Assembly (NCBI RefSeq): GCF_030546575.1 | Contig: NZ_JAUOTN010000009.1 | Span: forward strand, 124,001-188,000 | Origin: Pontibacter coccineus | GTDB taxonomy: Bacteria; Bacteroidota; Bacteroidia; Cytophagales; Hymenobacteraceae | DNA length: 64,000 nucleotides | Direction of reading: 5' to 3' | Shown: piece after piece, positions 1 to 8,536 of the stretch | Position numbering within the stretch: position 1 is the stretch's first letter | How the letters are laid out: the number at the start of each line of letters is the position of its first letter | Notes under the pieces: model-generated | Database searches by the model: none | Told to the model about the DNA's origin: nothing | What the model saw: the letters and a program-made list of their open reading frames with translations, nothing else | Program-made: the position numbers and the translations under genes

Positions 1-99
1 TATCAGTTCGAGAAAGGCAAACTGGCAAATGGCCTTTACATTGCCAGACTGGTAACGGACGAAGGCGTGTCCTTTATCCGAATTGTGATGCAAAAATAA
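1..99 (+). CDS. C-terminal end of a type IX secretion system exported protein (partial)
   Basis: Frame 1 is open from the window edge to a TAA at 97-99 and gives 32 residues. They contain the pattern LANGLYIARLVTDEG followed by a basic/hydrophobic end (IRIVMQK). This is the usual shape of the Por-secretion (T9SS type A) sorting domain of Bacteroidota: L-x-x-G-x-Y, a beta strand, then a short hydrophobic strand ending in K. Such domains direct outer-membrane export and are removed at the cell surface. The enzyme or adhesin part lies outside the window, so its function cannot be named. A hairpin terminator follows. Confidence 0.6.
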   Translation, partial: YQFEKGKLANGLYIARLVTDEGVSFIRIVMQK

Positions 100-125
100 T
101 GCGTGCTTAACTTACCTAACAGGGC

Positions 126-162
126 AAGGCCGGTGATTCACTCCACCGGCCTTTGCTTTTTG
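126..162 (+). terminator. Rho-independent terminator after the T9SS-tailed gene
   Basis: A 10-bp perfect stem (126-135 AAGGCCGGTG with 144-153 CACCGGCCTT) around an 8-nt loop is followed by a T-rich run (TGCTTTTTGC). It ends the upstream + strand transcript. The spacer from here to the end of cfa carries TATACC repeats and AT-rich ATTCATTA-like low-complexity sequence, but no gene. Confidence 0.8.
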
Positions 163-339
163 CAAGACTCTATGGTGAAGGTATAGCCGATGTCTATACC
201 TGCTTCTGCTCCTATACCTATACCTATTGCCGGGTATGTAGGCCAGTACCCAAGCACTGTTTCTAATCTTCTACCACCTCGCTGTAGCACCAGCACAACC
301 ATTCATCATTACTCATTAATAATTCTTCATTATTCACTC

Positions 340-1461
340 CTAGCGTACCGCTTCGTAGCCGCCCGGTATACCTTTTTTGGAGAGCACAAACTGCCACAAC
401 TGGTTGTTGCGGGCCCGGAAAGATCCTGCGCTGGAAAGCAGGTAGTAATTCCACATGCGGTAGAAACGCTCCCCGTATTCTCCCTGCAGCTCGGGCCAGT
501 GCTGGTTGAAATTCTGGTGCCAGGCTAGCAATGTGCGGTCGTAGTCAGGCCCGAAGTTGTGGAGATCCTCCACCACAAAGACATGCTCCATGGCGGCGGT
601 GAGCTGTCGCAGCGAGGGAATCAGGCAGTTCGGGAAAATGTACTTATCAATGAAGGGGTCGGGTGAGGTTTTAGAAAAGTTGACGCCGATGGTATGCAGC
701 AGGAACAACCCCTCGTCTTTGAGGCAGCGGGCAGCCGTTTGCATGTAGGTGCGGTGGTTGCGGTAGCCCACATGCTCGGCCATCCCGATCGACACGACGT
801 GGTCAAACTGCTCGCGCACATCGCGGTAGTCCTGCAATCTGATCTCGATGGGCAGTCCTTTGCAAAGCGCACGGGCCAGCGCTGCCTGCTCCCTGGAAAC
901 GGTTATACCTACGATCTCCACGCCATACCTTTCAGCCGCATACCTGGCAAAGCTTCCCCAGCCACAGCCAATGTCGAGCACCCGTTGCCCGGGCTGCAGC
1001 CGAAGCTTGCGGCAGACGAGGTCGAGCTTGTGTTCCTGGGCCTGGTCCAGGTTGTCGGCGTTTTTCCAGTAGGCGCAGCTGTAGGCCAGGCGCCCGTCGA
1101 GCATGCGCTGGTAGAGGCCATTGCCGATGTCGTAGTGGCGCTGGGCATTGCGGGCCGCCTTGCCTTTGGGTTGTAGGTTGATTACTTTGGCCAGCAGCAC
1201 CTCCAGCACAGTGCGCCACCCGAACCGGGCATTTCTGTACAAGTCTGCCCGTATGGCTTTATTCACAAACTCGTCTATCCGGTCGCAGTCCCACCAGCCG
1301 TCCATGTACGACTCGCCCAGCCCAAGTGAGCCCTGGCTGAGCACCCGTTTATAGAAGCGAGTGTCATGCACCTGCAGGTCCCAGGGGTTAGTGCCATTGA
1401 CATTGATGCCAGCTGTTGCCAACATGTCAGACACTTGCTGCTCCAGACTGTTTTTTGCCAT
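340..1461 (-). CDS. cfa: Cyclopropane-fatty-acyl-phospholipid synthase
   Basis: Predicted to transfer a methylene group from S-adenosylmethionine to the double bond of unsaturated membrane phospholipid chains, which stiffens membranes under acid or stationary-phase stress. The product is 373 residues, close to the roughly 380 of E. coli Cfa. It has an N-terminal lipid-binding part, then a Rossmann methyltransferase core with the SAM motif VLDIGCGWGSFARYAAE. Family active-site signatures are visible: YSCAYW (cysteine), MAEHVGYRN (glutamate), LLHTIG (histidine) and the tyrosine-rich MWNYYLLSSAGSFRAR near the end. It stands alone, pointing away from tmRNA. The ATG at 1461 gives the normal family N-terminus. 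Confidence 0.93.
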   Translation of the reverse strand: MAKNSLEQQVSDMLATAGINVNGTNPWDLQVHDTRFYKRVLSQGSLGLGESYMDGWWDCDRIDEFVNKAIRADLYRNARFGWRTVLEVLLAKVINLQPKGKAARNAQRHYDIGNGLYQRMLDGRLAYSCAYWKNADNLDQAQEHKLDLVCRKLRLQPGQRVLDIGCGWGSFARYAAERYGVEIVGITVSREQAALARALCKGLPIEIRLQDYRDVREQFDHVVSIGMAEHVGYRNHRTYMQTAARCLKDEGLFLLHTIGVNFSKTSPDPFIDKYIFPNCLIPSLRQLTAAMEHVFVVEDLHNFGPDYDRTLLAWHQNFNQHWPELQGEYGERFYRMWNYYLLSSAGSFRARNNQLWQFVLSKKGIPGGYEAVR

Positions 1462-1768
1462 GGTCGTGTGGGCGTCTAAAAAGATAGAGGAAGCTCTATG
1501 TTTTCATTTTAACGACTGCCATTCACATAGGTTTTTCTTGCAGGTATAGCAATTGGGGTTGTATAGTGCCTTGACAGCCAGTGGTTAATGAAAAAGGTGT
1601 TCCGCACGAGTGGCTGGTCCTTAACTCCGATTCGCAGAAGGGAAACTAAACAGTGGAGGTAAGATGTTTTATAGACAGCTAACTGATAGGAATATGCCCG
1701 AAAAAGTGTAGTTTTGTGGCATACTTCTTGAAGTATAACGCGTAAGAATACAACGTTCTTTAACTTAT
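1462..1768. other. Intergenic region between cfa and ssrA
   Basis: No gene is supported here. It should hold the divergent promoters of cfa (minus) and ssrA (plus). A 7-bp inverted repeat with a 2-nt spacer (ATACTTC-TT-GAAGTAT, 1721-1736) sits about 33-48 bp before the tmRNA 5' end. A TTTG at about 1712-1716 could be part of a promoter, but no clear Bacteroidota -7 box is present. Confidence 0.4.
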
Positions 1769-2135
1769 GGGGTAGACTGGAATTGACAGCTTGTGCAGAT
1801 TGCGTGTAAGCATGTCGGGTGATGAACGTACCACCTGTTAAAAATCCGTTCAAACAATAAATGGCGAATCTAACTACGCCATGGCTGCTTAATCTAGGTA
1901 TTAAGCACTAGCCATAGTCTCGTGCAGGTTTCGTGAATCTGCTTGCACATCAGAGGCTTCGACTCGATTGACTAGTCTGTGTAAGGGTGCGGTGCACAGG
2001 CGAAATAACGCATCTAAGGAGTGCGCATAAGTTTGACTTATACTTGCAAGCTCCCGACAATCCGAATAAGTCTAAGCATGTAGAAAGCCCGTCGATTTCC
2101 TTGTCTGGACCAGGGTTCGAATCCCTGCTACTCCA
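1769..2135 (+). ncRNA. ssrA: Transfer-messenger RNA (tmRNA)
   Basis: tmRNA rescues stalled ribosomes and tags the unfinished protein for proteolysis. The 5' end GGGGTAG (1769-1775) pairs over 7 bp with CTACTCC (2128-2134), forming the tRNA-like acceptor stem. The T arm is CAGGG-TTCGAAT-CCCTG (2111-2127) and the 5' part reads GACTGGAATTGACAGC, close to the conserved tmRNA start. The tag frame GGC GAA TCT AAC TAC GCC ATG GCT GCT TAA (1863-1892) encodes GESNYAMAA followed by stop, the usual Cytophagales-like tag with an Ala-Ala end. CCA is not genomically encoded (the sequence continues CAT). The gene is complete although its 3' end is the island's attachment site. Confidence 0.93.
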
Positions 2136-2136
2136 C
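2115..2136. repeat. attL: left copy of the integration direct repeat, within ssrA
   Basis: The 22 bp starting GTTCGA and ending CTGCTACTCCAC form the T loop and acceptor strand of tmRNA. They match 26102-26123 with a single A/G difference. This copy keeps a fully paired T arm and acceptor stem, so integration preserved tmRNA function. Confidence 0.8.
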
Positions 2137-2149
2137 ATTTTTCTAAATT

Positions 2150-2190
2150 AAAGCGCTGTAAACTAATTGTTTGCAGCGCTTTTTTGTTTT
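2150..2190 (+). terminator. Terminator downstream of tmRNA
   Basis: The stem AAAGCGCTGTAAAC (2150-2163) pairs with GTTTGCAGCGCTTT (2169-2182), with one G-U pair and a 5-nt loop, followed by TTTTTGTTTT. It lies inside the island, so the island supplies ssrA with a replacement terminator. Confidence 0.8.
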
Positions 2191-2192
2191 CT

Positions 2193-2216
2193 TCGGACAT
2201 ATATCGGACAATTTTA
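2193..2216. repeat. Left arm-type repeat of the island
   Basis: A 24-bp sequence made of TCGGACATAT, then ATCGGACAATTTTA, recurs in the same orientation at 25966-25989 with three differences. It contains two CGGACA units. Its position just inside both att sites suggests an integrase or excisionase binding site; this function is inferred. Confidence 0.5.
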
Positions 2217-2657
2217 AAAACCATAGGCTTTAATCATTTCGCGTATTTCCTTTGGATCGTGTCCTTTTGCTTCAAATTGTTTCACTACCTTATCTGCCAA
2301 TCCATCTTTTGTTAGTTGTACAGGGGGCTCCTTGTGATCAGCATTAAGCGAATGTTGGGTTGTATTAGCATTTTGCTTAACTTTTTCATCTGGCCATGAA
2401 AAGATATCGGCAAAAGGATCCTTAGCGTCCTCTTTATACTCACGATATATTTTTATAAATGTATAGACAATACCTGATATTATGATAAATATTACCATAG
2501 AAAAGACAATCCAGGCATTCTTATTTCCCTTATACATCTCATAAAGGAAAAACCCTACCGTCATTAAGACAGATCCAAGCCAAAACATGATAAAGTATAT
2601 TGCTACTATAGCTATTAGCCATTCCCAGGCCTTTTTAAAAATCATTCTGTGATTCAT
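2214..2657 (-). CDS. Small membrane protein of unknown function
   Basis: The 147-residue product is not recognised as a known family. The N-terminal third holds two hydrophobic segments (about residues 12-38 and 48-68), separated by a short loop containing MYKGNKN. They are followed by a charged, soluble tail (EYKEDAKDPFADI..., ending KGHDPKEIREMIKAYGF). The shape is a two-helix inner-membrane protein with a cytosolic tail. It begins 13 bp after the stop of the putative secreted protease on the same strand, so the two are probably co-transcribed. Its 3' end overlaps the left arm repeat, so it is the outermost gene of the island. Confidence 0.6.
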   Translation of the reverse strand: MNHRMIFKKAWEWLIAIVAIYFIMFWLGSVLMTVGFFLYEMYKGNKNAWIVFSMVIFIIISGIVYTFIKIYREYKEDAKDPFADIFSWPDEKVKQNANTTQHSLNADHKEPPVQLTKDGLADKVVKQFEAKGHDPKEIREMIKAYGF

Positions 2658-2670
2658 TGGCTATCTGATC

Positions 2671-3231
2671 TTAAGGCTTTTGAAGTAAGATTTGTACCTT
2701 CCTGTGCCACTCTGCCTGTTGCTGTTTGTTCGTCCCATGGGAAGTTTCTACGTCATATTGTTTCGTCATTTCTACAAAAGCTGCATCTAGACTATAGTAA
2801 AGGGTTGCTACACTGTTGCGATCACAGGCATTTGGAAGTTTGGCTAACTCAGTTCTTAACTTTCGGGCATGCAACTCAGCTATATCAAAATGAAGTTGCT
2901 CGTGGGCCAGTACCTCGGGACTTTGTAACTCTGGTATAGTCCATGAGTTTGATTGTTCAAACTCAGTATAGACTTCATGATCTGCTTTCCCATTTTCGCA
3001 GCCGTAGCTTAAACTAATGGCTATCCTGCTACGTGCCGCATCTGCCTCACCTTGCTTTTTTAAGTTTATCACGGTGTAAGTTGTTTCCTTTTCAACTTTG
3101 CCTTTAAAATCCTGCCAAGTAAGTTTTCGGCTCTTGCTCCAGGTAATAATCCTATCATCCTGTGCATTACATAGCACAGGAAGGCATATGGCAGCCGCAA
3201 GGAGAATGCTGCATAGTAGGTTATTGTTCAT
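2671..3231 (-). CDS. Secreted protein with HExxH motif, DUF922-like putative zinc protease
   Basis: The 186-residue product has a signal peptide (hydrophobic residues about 4-22, then CNAQ). The mature part begins IITWSKSRKLTWQDFKGKV, a pattern I associate with the DUF922 family of predicted secreted Zn-dependent proteases. The motif VLAHEQLHFDIAELHARKLR supplies HExxH and a further histidine that could complete a zinc site. It probably acts in the periplasm. It pairs with the downstream membrane protein. A link to DNA defence is not evident, so it could be ordinary cargo. The family assignment rests on pattern recognition only. Confidence 0.6.
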   Translation of the reverse strand: MNNNLLCSILLAAAICLPVLCNAQDDRIITWSKSRKLTWQDFKGKVEKETTYTVINLKKQGEADAARSRIAISLSYGCENGKADHEVYTEFEQSNSWTIPELQSPEVLAHEQLHFDIAELHARKLRTELAKLPNACDRNSVATLYYSLDAAFVEMTKQYDVETSHGTNKQQQAEWHRKVQILLQKP

Positions 3232-3366
3232 GTAAATAGATTGCTTGTGTAATAATAGGTAGAAGAAGAAAGTTAGCTGCCACCTTACCTAGGGTTCAGC
3301 AAATATAATAACATTGGATACACATATGATACCAGATGCGTAAAAATAGTATGTGATTTTTGAAGG

Positions 3367-3603
3367 GTGAAGAATCCTTCAGGCATACAAGCATTTGGCA
3401 TCCATTTACGCAGGTTAAGAGAAGCACATGGAATGAGTCAGCAAGAACTGGCCTACGCTGCAGATGTGTCCAAATTGACCATCCAGCGTACGGAAAATGC
3501 TAAATATTCTGTGACGCTGGATGTACTTGTATCACTTGCAAAGGGATTGAGAGTCTCTTTACCTGAGCTTTTGGATTTTGAACTGCCTGAAGAGTCTGTT
3601 TAA
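3367..3603 (+). CDS. Small XRE-family helix-turn-helix regulator
   Basis: A 78-residue protein that is almost entirely one Cro/C1-type HTH domain (FGIHLRRLREAHGMSQQEL... SKLTIQRTENAKYSVTLDVL, residues about 10-70). Such proteins bind operator DNA as dimers and often control the genes of mobile elements. The start used is GTG at 3367, since no in-frame ATG lies upstream of the HTH. It is about 44% like the XRE protein at 4435-4686 by eye and may act with it. A target operator cannot be identified from the sequence alone. Confidence 0.75.
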   Translation: MKNPSGIQAFGIHLRRLREAHGMSQQELAYAADVSKLTIQRTENAKYSVTLDVLVSLAKGLRVSLPELLDFELPEESV

Positions 3604-3723
3604 CATTGATGAATAGCTTTTGCTTGCAAGTTCTTTTGCTTTATTAATCAATAGCTTTTCTAGCCAGGGCTTGCTCTTATGATTACTTTTGAGTGAAGCA
3701 CTGTAAGCAACTGTTGGATACAG

Positions 3724-4290
3724 CTATAGCTTGCCACTAGTTAATGCTTCCAACTCAGCAACTCTTTTCTTTGCCTCTTTCATTTGGGTTTCATAATAAT
3801 CCCGAAACTCTTCTAAATCCCTTATCTGGCGTCTGAAACTATTGAGCCACACCTGGCAGTCAGGGCAGAACTGCGCTTCAATATCGAACTTTGGGTTATC
3901 CAGCTTTTCCTTGATGCGTGGCAATATGATGGTGTTCAAGGTGCCTTCACATGTATGTCTATCTATGCCTAAGCCGTTTGTTTTTACATTAAATCCAAAG
4001 CCAGCATACACGGCTTTATATTCTCTGATGTAGTGTATTTCACGTTCTGTCAGCAGAGACTTATCACAGTATTCCAGCACACTGAACTCCAAATGTAAAT
4101 CCATATGCTCCTGCGCATACTCTTTCAATAGCAGGTTAATGTGATCCCATCTTAAAATGTGATTCTTATGGTAGGTGTAGCGCACAAATAAGTCTACTGT
4201 TGAACCGATATATACACGGCTATCGATTGAACTGGAAATCTTGTACACGCCGCTGGCGTTCTTGTACTCATCTGGTACGGTAAATTTCAT
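3724..4290 (-). CDS. GIY-YIG nuclease domain protein
   Basis: The 188-residue product begins with a GIY-YIG-type fold: SGVYKISSS (GIY strand), then RVYIGST (YIG strand), a following R-x-x-x-H region (VRYTYHKNH) and a glutamate further on. GIY-YIG domains cut DNA in homing endonucleases, repair enzymes and restriction enzymes. The C-terminal 60 residues include a C-P-D-C pair and a charged coiled-coil stretch (RDLEEFRDYYETQMKEAKKR). It is a stand-alone gene between two small XRE regulators inside the island. It could be a selfish nuclease or a defence effector; which one is not shown. Confidence 0.7.
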   Translation of the reverse strand: MKFTVPDEYKNASGVYKISSSIDSRVYIGSTVDLFVRYTYHKNHILRWDHINLLLKEYAQEHMDLHLEFSVLEYCDKSLLTEREIHYIREYKAVYAGFGFNVKTNGLGIDRHTCEGTLNTIILPRIKEKLDNPKFDIEAQFCPDCQVWLNSFRRQIRDLEEFRDYYETQMKEAKKRVAELEALTSGKL

Positions 4291-4434
4291 AGGAATATTG
4301 GGTTTAGGTGATGATTCTACTGTTCACATGCTTATGTTATTTGCTCTCTGTAAGAGAGCAGCCGAGCAAATGTAGAAACTTAAACACAGCACGCATGCTG
4401 TCTACGTTAAAAAATTTTATAGTGTTTTTGCTTA

Positions 4435-4686
4435 ATGGAAAGTTCTAGCGAAACATCATTTCTGAAAGCATTCGGGCACCACCTAAAGCGCCTGCGCCAG
4501 GAGCGAGGTCTTACCCAGGCGAACCTTGCTTTTGAAGCAGGTTTATCAGAATCGCAGGTGCAGCGCATAGAGTATGGCAATCATAACTTCACGATCATGA
4601 CGCTTATTTCTCTAGCTAAGGCGCTGGAACTCCATCCAAGCCAGCTACTTGTTTTCTTTCCTGAAATCGTACCACCAGCTAAATAA
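4435..4686 (+). CDS. Small XRE-family helix-turn-helix regulator
   Basis: The 83-residue protein carries one Cro/C1-type HTH (FGHHLKRLRQERGLTQANL... SESQVQRIEYGNHNFTIMTL). It lies 210 bp upstream of umuD on the same strand, so it may regulate the umuDC genes or the divergently oriented GIY-YIG gene. A recognisable SOS (LexA) box was not found upstream of umuD. This leaves control by this regulator or by the UmuD-like protein itself possible. Unlike the sister XRE gene it starts with ATG. Confidence 0.75.
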   Translation: MESSSETSFLKAFGHHLKRLRQERGLTQANLAFEAGLSESQVQRIEYGNHNFTIMTLISLAKALELHPSQLLVFFPEIVPPAK

Positions 4687-4896
4687 TAGCAACTATTGCT
4701 GCCAGATAATGCACCTATAGCTAACCTCTTCTAGTACTAAATTTTATAGTAATGCATTTATCTTTTTATCATTTCTTTACAGCTTTTGCAACCAAGCTTT
4801 AGCAGTGGCTTTGCTATAATATTCGCTTAACAAGATATTTATTTGCTAACCATTTTAGTTTTGTTTAGTATTGCTAATATTATTAGCTTTAAAACT

Positions 4897-5364
4897 ATGA
4901 GATTAGCAACACTGGAATATATAAACCACCCCCCCTTACTGGAGCTATACAGGATCCAAGGGCTGGATCTCCTAGACGTACCATTTTATGTTTCTTACAT
5001 CTCAGCGGGCTTTCCTTCTCCAGCTGACGATTACCTAGATGATAGTATCAACCTGAGTGATTACCTTGTGCGCAACCCTTCTGCCACCTTTGTGATGCGG
5101 GTGCGGGGAAACTCCATGATCGACGCTAACATTCGAGACGGCGCAGTGCTGGTGGTGGACCGTTCCGTGAAGCCTGCAGATGGACTCATTGCCGCCTGTT
5201 ACCTGGACGGTGCTTTTACGGTGAAGACCATTCGCCTGCGCGAAGGAAAGCTGTACCTGGAAGCTGCCAATGCGGCTTATCCTGACATTGAAGTTGCAGA
5301 AGAAATGGAGATGCGCGTGTTTGGAATTGTAACCTATATAATCCACCAGGCTTCCAAACGATGA
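4897..5364 (+). CDS. umuD: UmuD-like S24 family self-cleaving peptidase
   Basis: UmuD is cleaved on RecA filaments and then joins UmuC as an error-prone translesion polymerase. The 155-residue protein has the cleavage-site-like [11 protein letters not shown] near the start, the catalytic serine in [14 protein letters not shown] and the catalytic lysine in GAFTVKTIR. This gives the Ser-Lys dyad of the LexA/UmuD family. I chose the ATG at 4897; a TTG at 4843 would add an unlikely hydrophobic leader. Its stop overlaps the umuC start (ATGA), so the two are translationally coupled. Confidence 0.88.
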   Translation: MRLATLEYINHPPLLELYRIQGLDLLDVPFYVSYISAGFPSPADDYLDDSINLSDYLVRNPSATFVMRVRGNSMIDANIRDGAVLVVDRSVKPADGLIAACYLDGAFTVKTIRLREGKLYLEAANAAYPDIEVAEEMEMRVFGIVTYIIHQASKR

Positions 5365-6629
5365 CTTCGCTATTTGCCTTAGTTGACTGCAATAACTTTT
5401 ATGCGTCGTGTGAGCGGGTGTTTGATCCTTCCCTGAATGGCAGGCCCATTGTGGTGCTTAGCAACAACGATGGATGCGTGATTGCCCGCTCCAATGAAGC
5501 CAAGGCTTTAGGGATAGCGATGGGCGAGCCTGCCTTTAAAATGCGTGATATGATCGAGCAACACGACGTGCAGGTATTCAGCAGCAACTACACGCTCTAC
5601 GGGGATATGTCCAAGCGCGTGATGAATGCACTGGCCACATTCACGCCCAGCATTGAAGTTTACTCCATTGACGAAGCATTCCTTGATTTAGGGGATTTTT
5701 ACCAAGTGGATCTGACTGCCTATTGCCGCCAGATGCGAAACACAGTATGGCGCTGGACGGGCATTCCTGTTTCGGTGGGCGTAGCGCCTACAAAGACGCT
5801 GGCAAAGTTAGCCAATCGACTGGCTAAGAAATCGGCTAAAGCAAACGGGGTACTGGTACTAACAGATTCCAAACATTTGGAAGAAGCACTGAAGCGAACC
5901 GAAGTAGGGGATGTATGGGGCGTGGGTCGCAAGTATGCTAAAAAGCTAGCTTACTATGGTATTCATTCTGCCTGGGATTTGCGCCATGCCTCTGATGCCT
6001 TTGTTAAAAAGCATATGACCGTTGTTGGCCTGCGTGTGGTTAAGGAGCTGCGTGGGGAGCCTTGTGCGGATCTGGAACAAACGATACCTGCCAAGCAGAA
6101 CATCTGCACATCGCGCTCCTTTGGCCATCCTGTGACAACGTTTTCTGAGATACAGGAAGCCACTACACTATATGCATCCCGCTGCGCTGAAAAGCTGCGC
6201 AAACAGCACTGCTGCGCAGGAGCTTTAACGGTATTTGTGATGACCAATCCCTTTGCTACTGGAGAACAGTACTACAACAGCAAAACCATCCAGCTGCCTG
6301 TTGCGACCAATAGTACCCTTGAAATGGTGCAATATGCCAGCCTGGCGTTAAGAAGTATTTACCGTGAAGGCTATCGTTACAAGAAAAGCGGAGTCATTGT
6401 TAGTGGGATCTGTCCTGCCAATCAAGTGCAGGGGGATCTGCTTGATCCGGTGGATCGGGAAAAGCACCAGCATCTGATGCAGGCGCTAGATAAACTGAAC
6501 CAGAAACTGGGCCGCGATGTACTATTCTGCGGCTCTCAAGGAACAGGTAAAGAATGGAAGCTGAAGCGTGAAAAACTATCGCCCTACTACACCACCCGTC
6601 TTTCTGATGTAGTGGAAGTATTTGTTTAA
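5361..6629 (+). CDS. umuC: UmuC-like Y-family DNA polymerase (Pol V subunit)
   Basis: Catalytic subunit for error-prone replication past DNA lesions. The 422 residues match the normal UmuC length. The palm begins [19 protein letters not shown] (first metal-binding Asp) and includes [12 protein letters not shown] (the second acidic pair, S-I-D-E). It then has [20 protein letters not shown] and the helix-hairpin-helix-like [12 protein letters not shown]. The little-finger domain follows, with a long C-terminal DUF4113-like tail ([17 protein letters not shown]). It sits in an ATGA overlap with umuD. UmuDC on mobile islands is common and may raise survival or mutation after DNA damage during transfer. 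Confidence 0.93.
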   Translation: MTSLFALVDCNNFYASCERVFDPSLNGRPIVVLSNNDGCVIARSNEAKALGIAMGEPAFKMRDMIEQHDVQVFSSNYTLYGDMSKRVMNALATFTPSIEVYSIDEAFLDLGDFYQVDLTAYCRQMRNTVWRWTGIPVSVGVAPTKTLAKLANRLAKKSAKANGVLVLTDSKHLEEALKRTEVGDVWGVGRKYAKKLAYYGIHSAWDLRHASDAFVKKHMTVVGLRVVKELRGEPCADLEQTIPAKQNICTSRSFGHPVTTFSEIQEATTLYASRCAEKLRKQHCCAGALTVFVMTNPFATGEQYYNSKTIQLPVATNSTLEMVQYASLALRSIYREGYRYKKSGVIVSGICPANQVQGDLLDPVDREKHQHLMQALDKLNQKLGRDVLFCGSQGTGKEWKLKREKLSPYYTTRLSDVVEVFV

Positions 6630-6956
6630 GAAACTTTTAGAAGACATAGCTTTTATATCAGGCAGGTGCTTTTCCAGCAGCTTGGCTGCTTTTGGGCTGC
6701 CTTTCGTTTTAGGTAAGACAGTGTATCTTCCACACATAGTTAGTAATGGTTATGATCTGTGCTATCAATTTAAGGTTGTGAGCAGATTATAGCTACTTCG
6801 ATTTTGCAGGCTCTCAGCAACTTAACTTCATAACTATAGGCCCATAAAAGTTTAAACTTGCACCCAGTATATAAATTTCACTATCTTGTTATATCTTGTA
6901 AGATTTAGCATTTCTATACCTATACCTAAGTACCTTTTATACCTACCCGCTTACCC
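6630..6956 (+). other. Intergenic region before the type I RM operon
   Basis: No gene is seen. The stretch is AT-rich in its second half and should hold the hsdM promoter. The 40 bp before the hsdM ATG repeat CTATACC/TATACCT four times (about 6913-6945), the same short motif that recurs throughout the host part of the window. Confidence 0.4.
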
Positions 6957-8534
6957 ATGTCTGAAGACCATAAACAGCAACTGAAACAACAACTCTGGAA
7001 CATTGCCAACACCTTGCGCGGCAAGATGGATGCTGACGAGTTCCGGGACTATATATTGGGCTTTATCTTTTACAAATACCTGTCGGAGAAGATGGAGCTG
7101 TACGCCAACAAGATTCTGGCAGAAGACGGCATTAAGTACCACGACATAAACGAAAGCACCGAAGTAGGGCAGGAGATGCTTGAAGCGATAAAGGAGGATG
7201 CCCTTTCCAGCCTGGGTTACTTCCTGAAGCCGACCGAGCTGTTTAGCGAGATTGCCCGCAAAGGCAACTCCAACAGCAGGGAGGAAGGCGCGAGCAACTT
7301 TATACTGGATGAGCTGACGCTGGTGCTCAAGCACATTGAGCAGAGCACCATGGGCACCGAGAGCGAAGATGACTTCAACAAGCTCTTCGAGGACCTGGAC
7401 CTGACTTCCACCAAGCTGGGCCGCACCGAAGCCGCCAAGAACGATTTGATAGCCAAAGTGCTGGGCCACCTGGATAAGATCGACTTTAAGCTGGAAGACA
7501 CCGAAGCCGATGTGCTGGGTGATGCCTACGAATACCTGATCGGGCAGTTTGCGAGTGGCGCAGGCAAGAAGGCCGGTGAGTTCTACACTCCGCAGGAGGT
7601 ATCTAAAGTGCTGGCCAAGCTGGTGACTACTGGTAAGACCAAGCTGAAATCGGTGTACGACCCAACCTGCGGCTCGGGCTCTTTGCTGTTACGCGTGGCT
7701 AAGGAAGTAGACGAAGTATCTAACTTTTACGGGCAGGAGCTCAACCGCACCACCTACAACCTGGCCCGCATGAACATGATCCTGCACGATGTGCACTTTC
7801 AGAAGTTCGACATACGGCAGGAAGACACGCTAGAGCACCCGCAGCATCTGGAGCAGCGCTTCGAAGCTATCGTGGCCAACCCGCCGTTTTCGGCTAACTG
7901 GAGCGCTAGCCCGCTGCATTTGTCCGACGACCGCTTCAGCCAGTACGGCAAGCTGGCTCCGAGCTCTAAAGCCGATTTTGCCTTTGTGCAGCACATGGTG
8001 CACCACCTGGCCGATAACGGAACGATGGCAGTGGTGTTGCCACATGGCGTGCTGTTCAGGGGAGCAGCCGAAGGGCACATCCGCCAGTACCTGATCGAGG
8101 ACCGCAACTACCTGGATGCCGTGATCGGTTTACCGGCTAACATCTTCTATGGCACCAGCATTCCTACCTGTATTCTGGTGTTTAAGAAATGCCGCGAGCA
8201 GAACGACAATATCCTGTTTATAGATGCCAGTCAGTATTACGAGAAGGGAACAAACCAATATTTCCTGCGCGACTCCGATATTGAGAAGATCATCACTACC
8301 TACCGTGAGCGTAAACCAGAACCTAAGTATAGCCATGTGGCCCGCCTGCAGGAAATACGCGACAACGACTACAACCTGAATATACCACGCTACGTGGACA
8401 CCTTTGAAGAGGAAGAAGCCATAGACCTGAATGAAGTAGCCGTTGCCCTTGGTAAGCTGGAAGACGAGATGCAAAGCACCGATCAAACTATAGCTGCGTT
8501 TTGCGATGAGCTGGGTATAGCTAAACCGTTTTAA
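6957..8534 (+). CDS. hsdM: Type I restriction-modification DNA methyltransferase subunit M
   Basis: N6-adenine methyltransferase subunit that protects host DNA, working as M2S1, and forms the restriction complex with HsdR. The 525-residue product has the HsdM N-terminal helical domain (about 8-150), the approach motif GEFYTPQEVSKVL, SAM motif I DPTCGSGSLLL (about residue 235) and catalytic motif IV NPPF (about residue 308). It is the first gene of a tight operon; hsdS starts 2 nt after its stop. Its GC-rich, host-like codon use differs from the AT-rich hsdS and nuclease genes that follow. Confidence 0.96.
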   Translation: MSEDHKQQLKQQLWNIANTLRGKMDADEFRDYILGFIFYKYLSEKMELYANKILAEDGIKYHDINESTEVGQEMLEAIKEDALSSLGYFLKPTELFSEIARKGNSNSREEGASNFILDELTLVLKHIEQSTMGTESEDDFNKLFEDLDLTSTKLGRTEAAKNDLIAKVLGHLDKIDFKLEDTEADVLGDAYEYLIGQFASGAGKKAGEFYTPQEVSKVLAKLVTTGKTKLKSVYDPTCGSGSLLLRVAKEVDEVSNFYGQELNRTTYNLARMNMILHDVHFQKFDIRQEDTLEHPQHLEQRFEAIVANPPFSANWSASPLHLSDDRFSQYGKLAPSSKADFAFVQHMVHHLADNGTMAVVLPHGVLFRGAAEGHIRQYLIEDRNYLDAVIGLPANIFYGTSIPTCILVFKKCREQNDNILFIDASQYYEKGTNQYFLRDSDIEKIITTYRERKPEPKYSHVARLQEIRDNDYNLNIPRYVDTFEEEEAIDLNEVAVALGKLEDEMQSTDQTIAAFCDELGIAKPF

Positions 8535-8536
8535 CT

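Noticed and set aside
1509-1853. Open frame of 114 codons on the minus strand upstream of and overlapping tmRNA
   Set aside because: It runs antisense into the 5' part of ssrA, has no domain features and no conserved start context.
1950-2138. Open frame antisense to the 3' half of tmRNA, beginning WSSRDSNPGP
   Set aside because: This peptide is the well-known false translation of the complement of a tRNA-like T arm; the region is an RNA gene.
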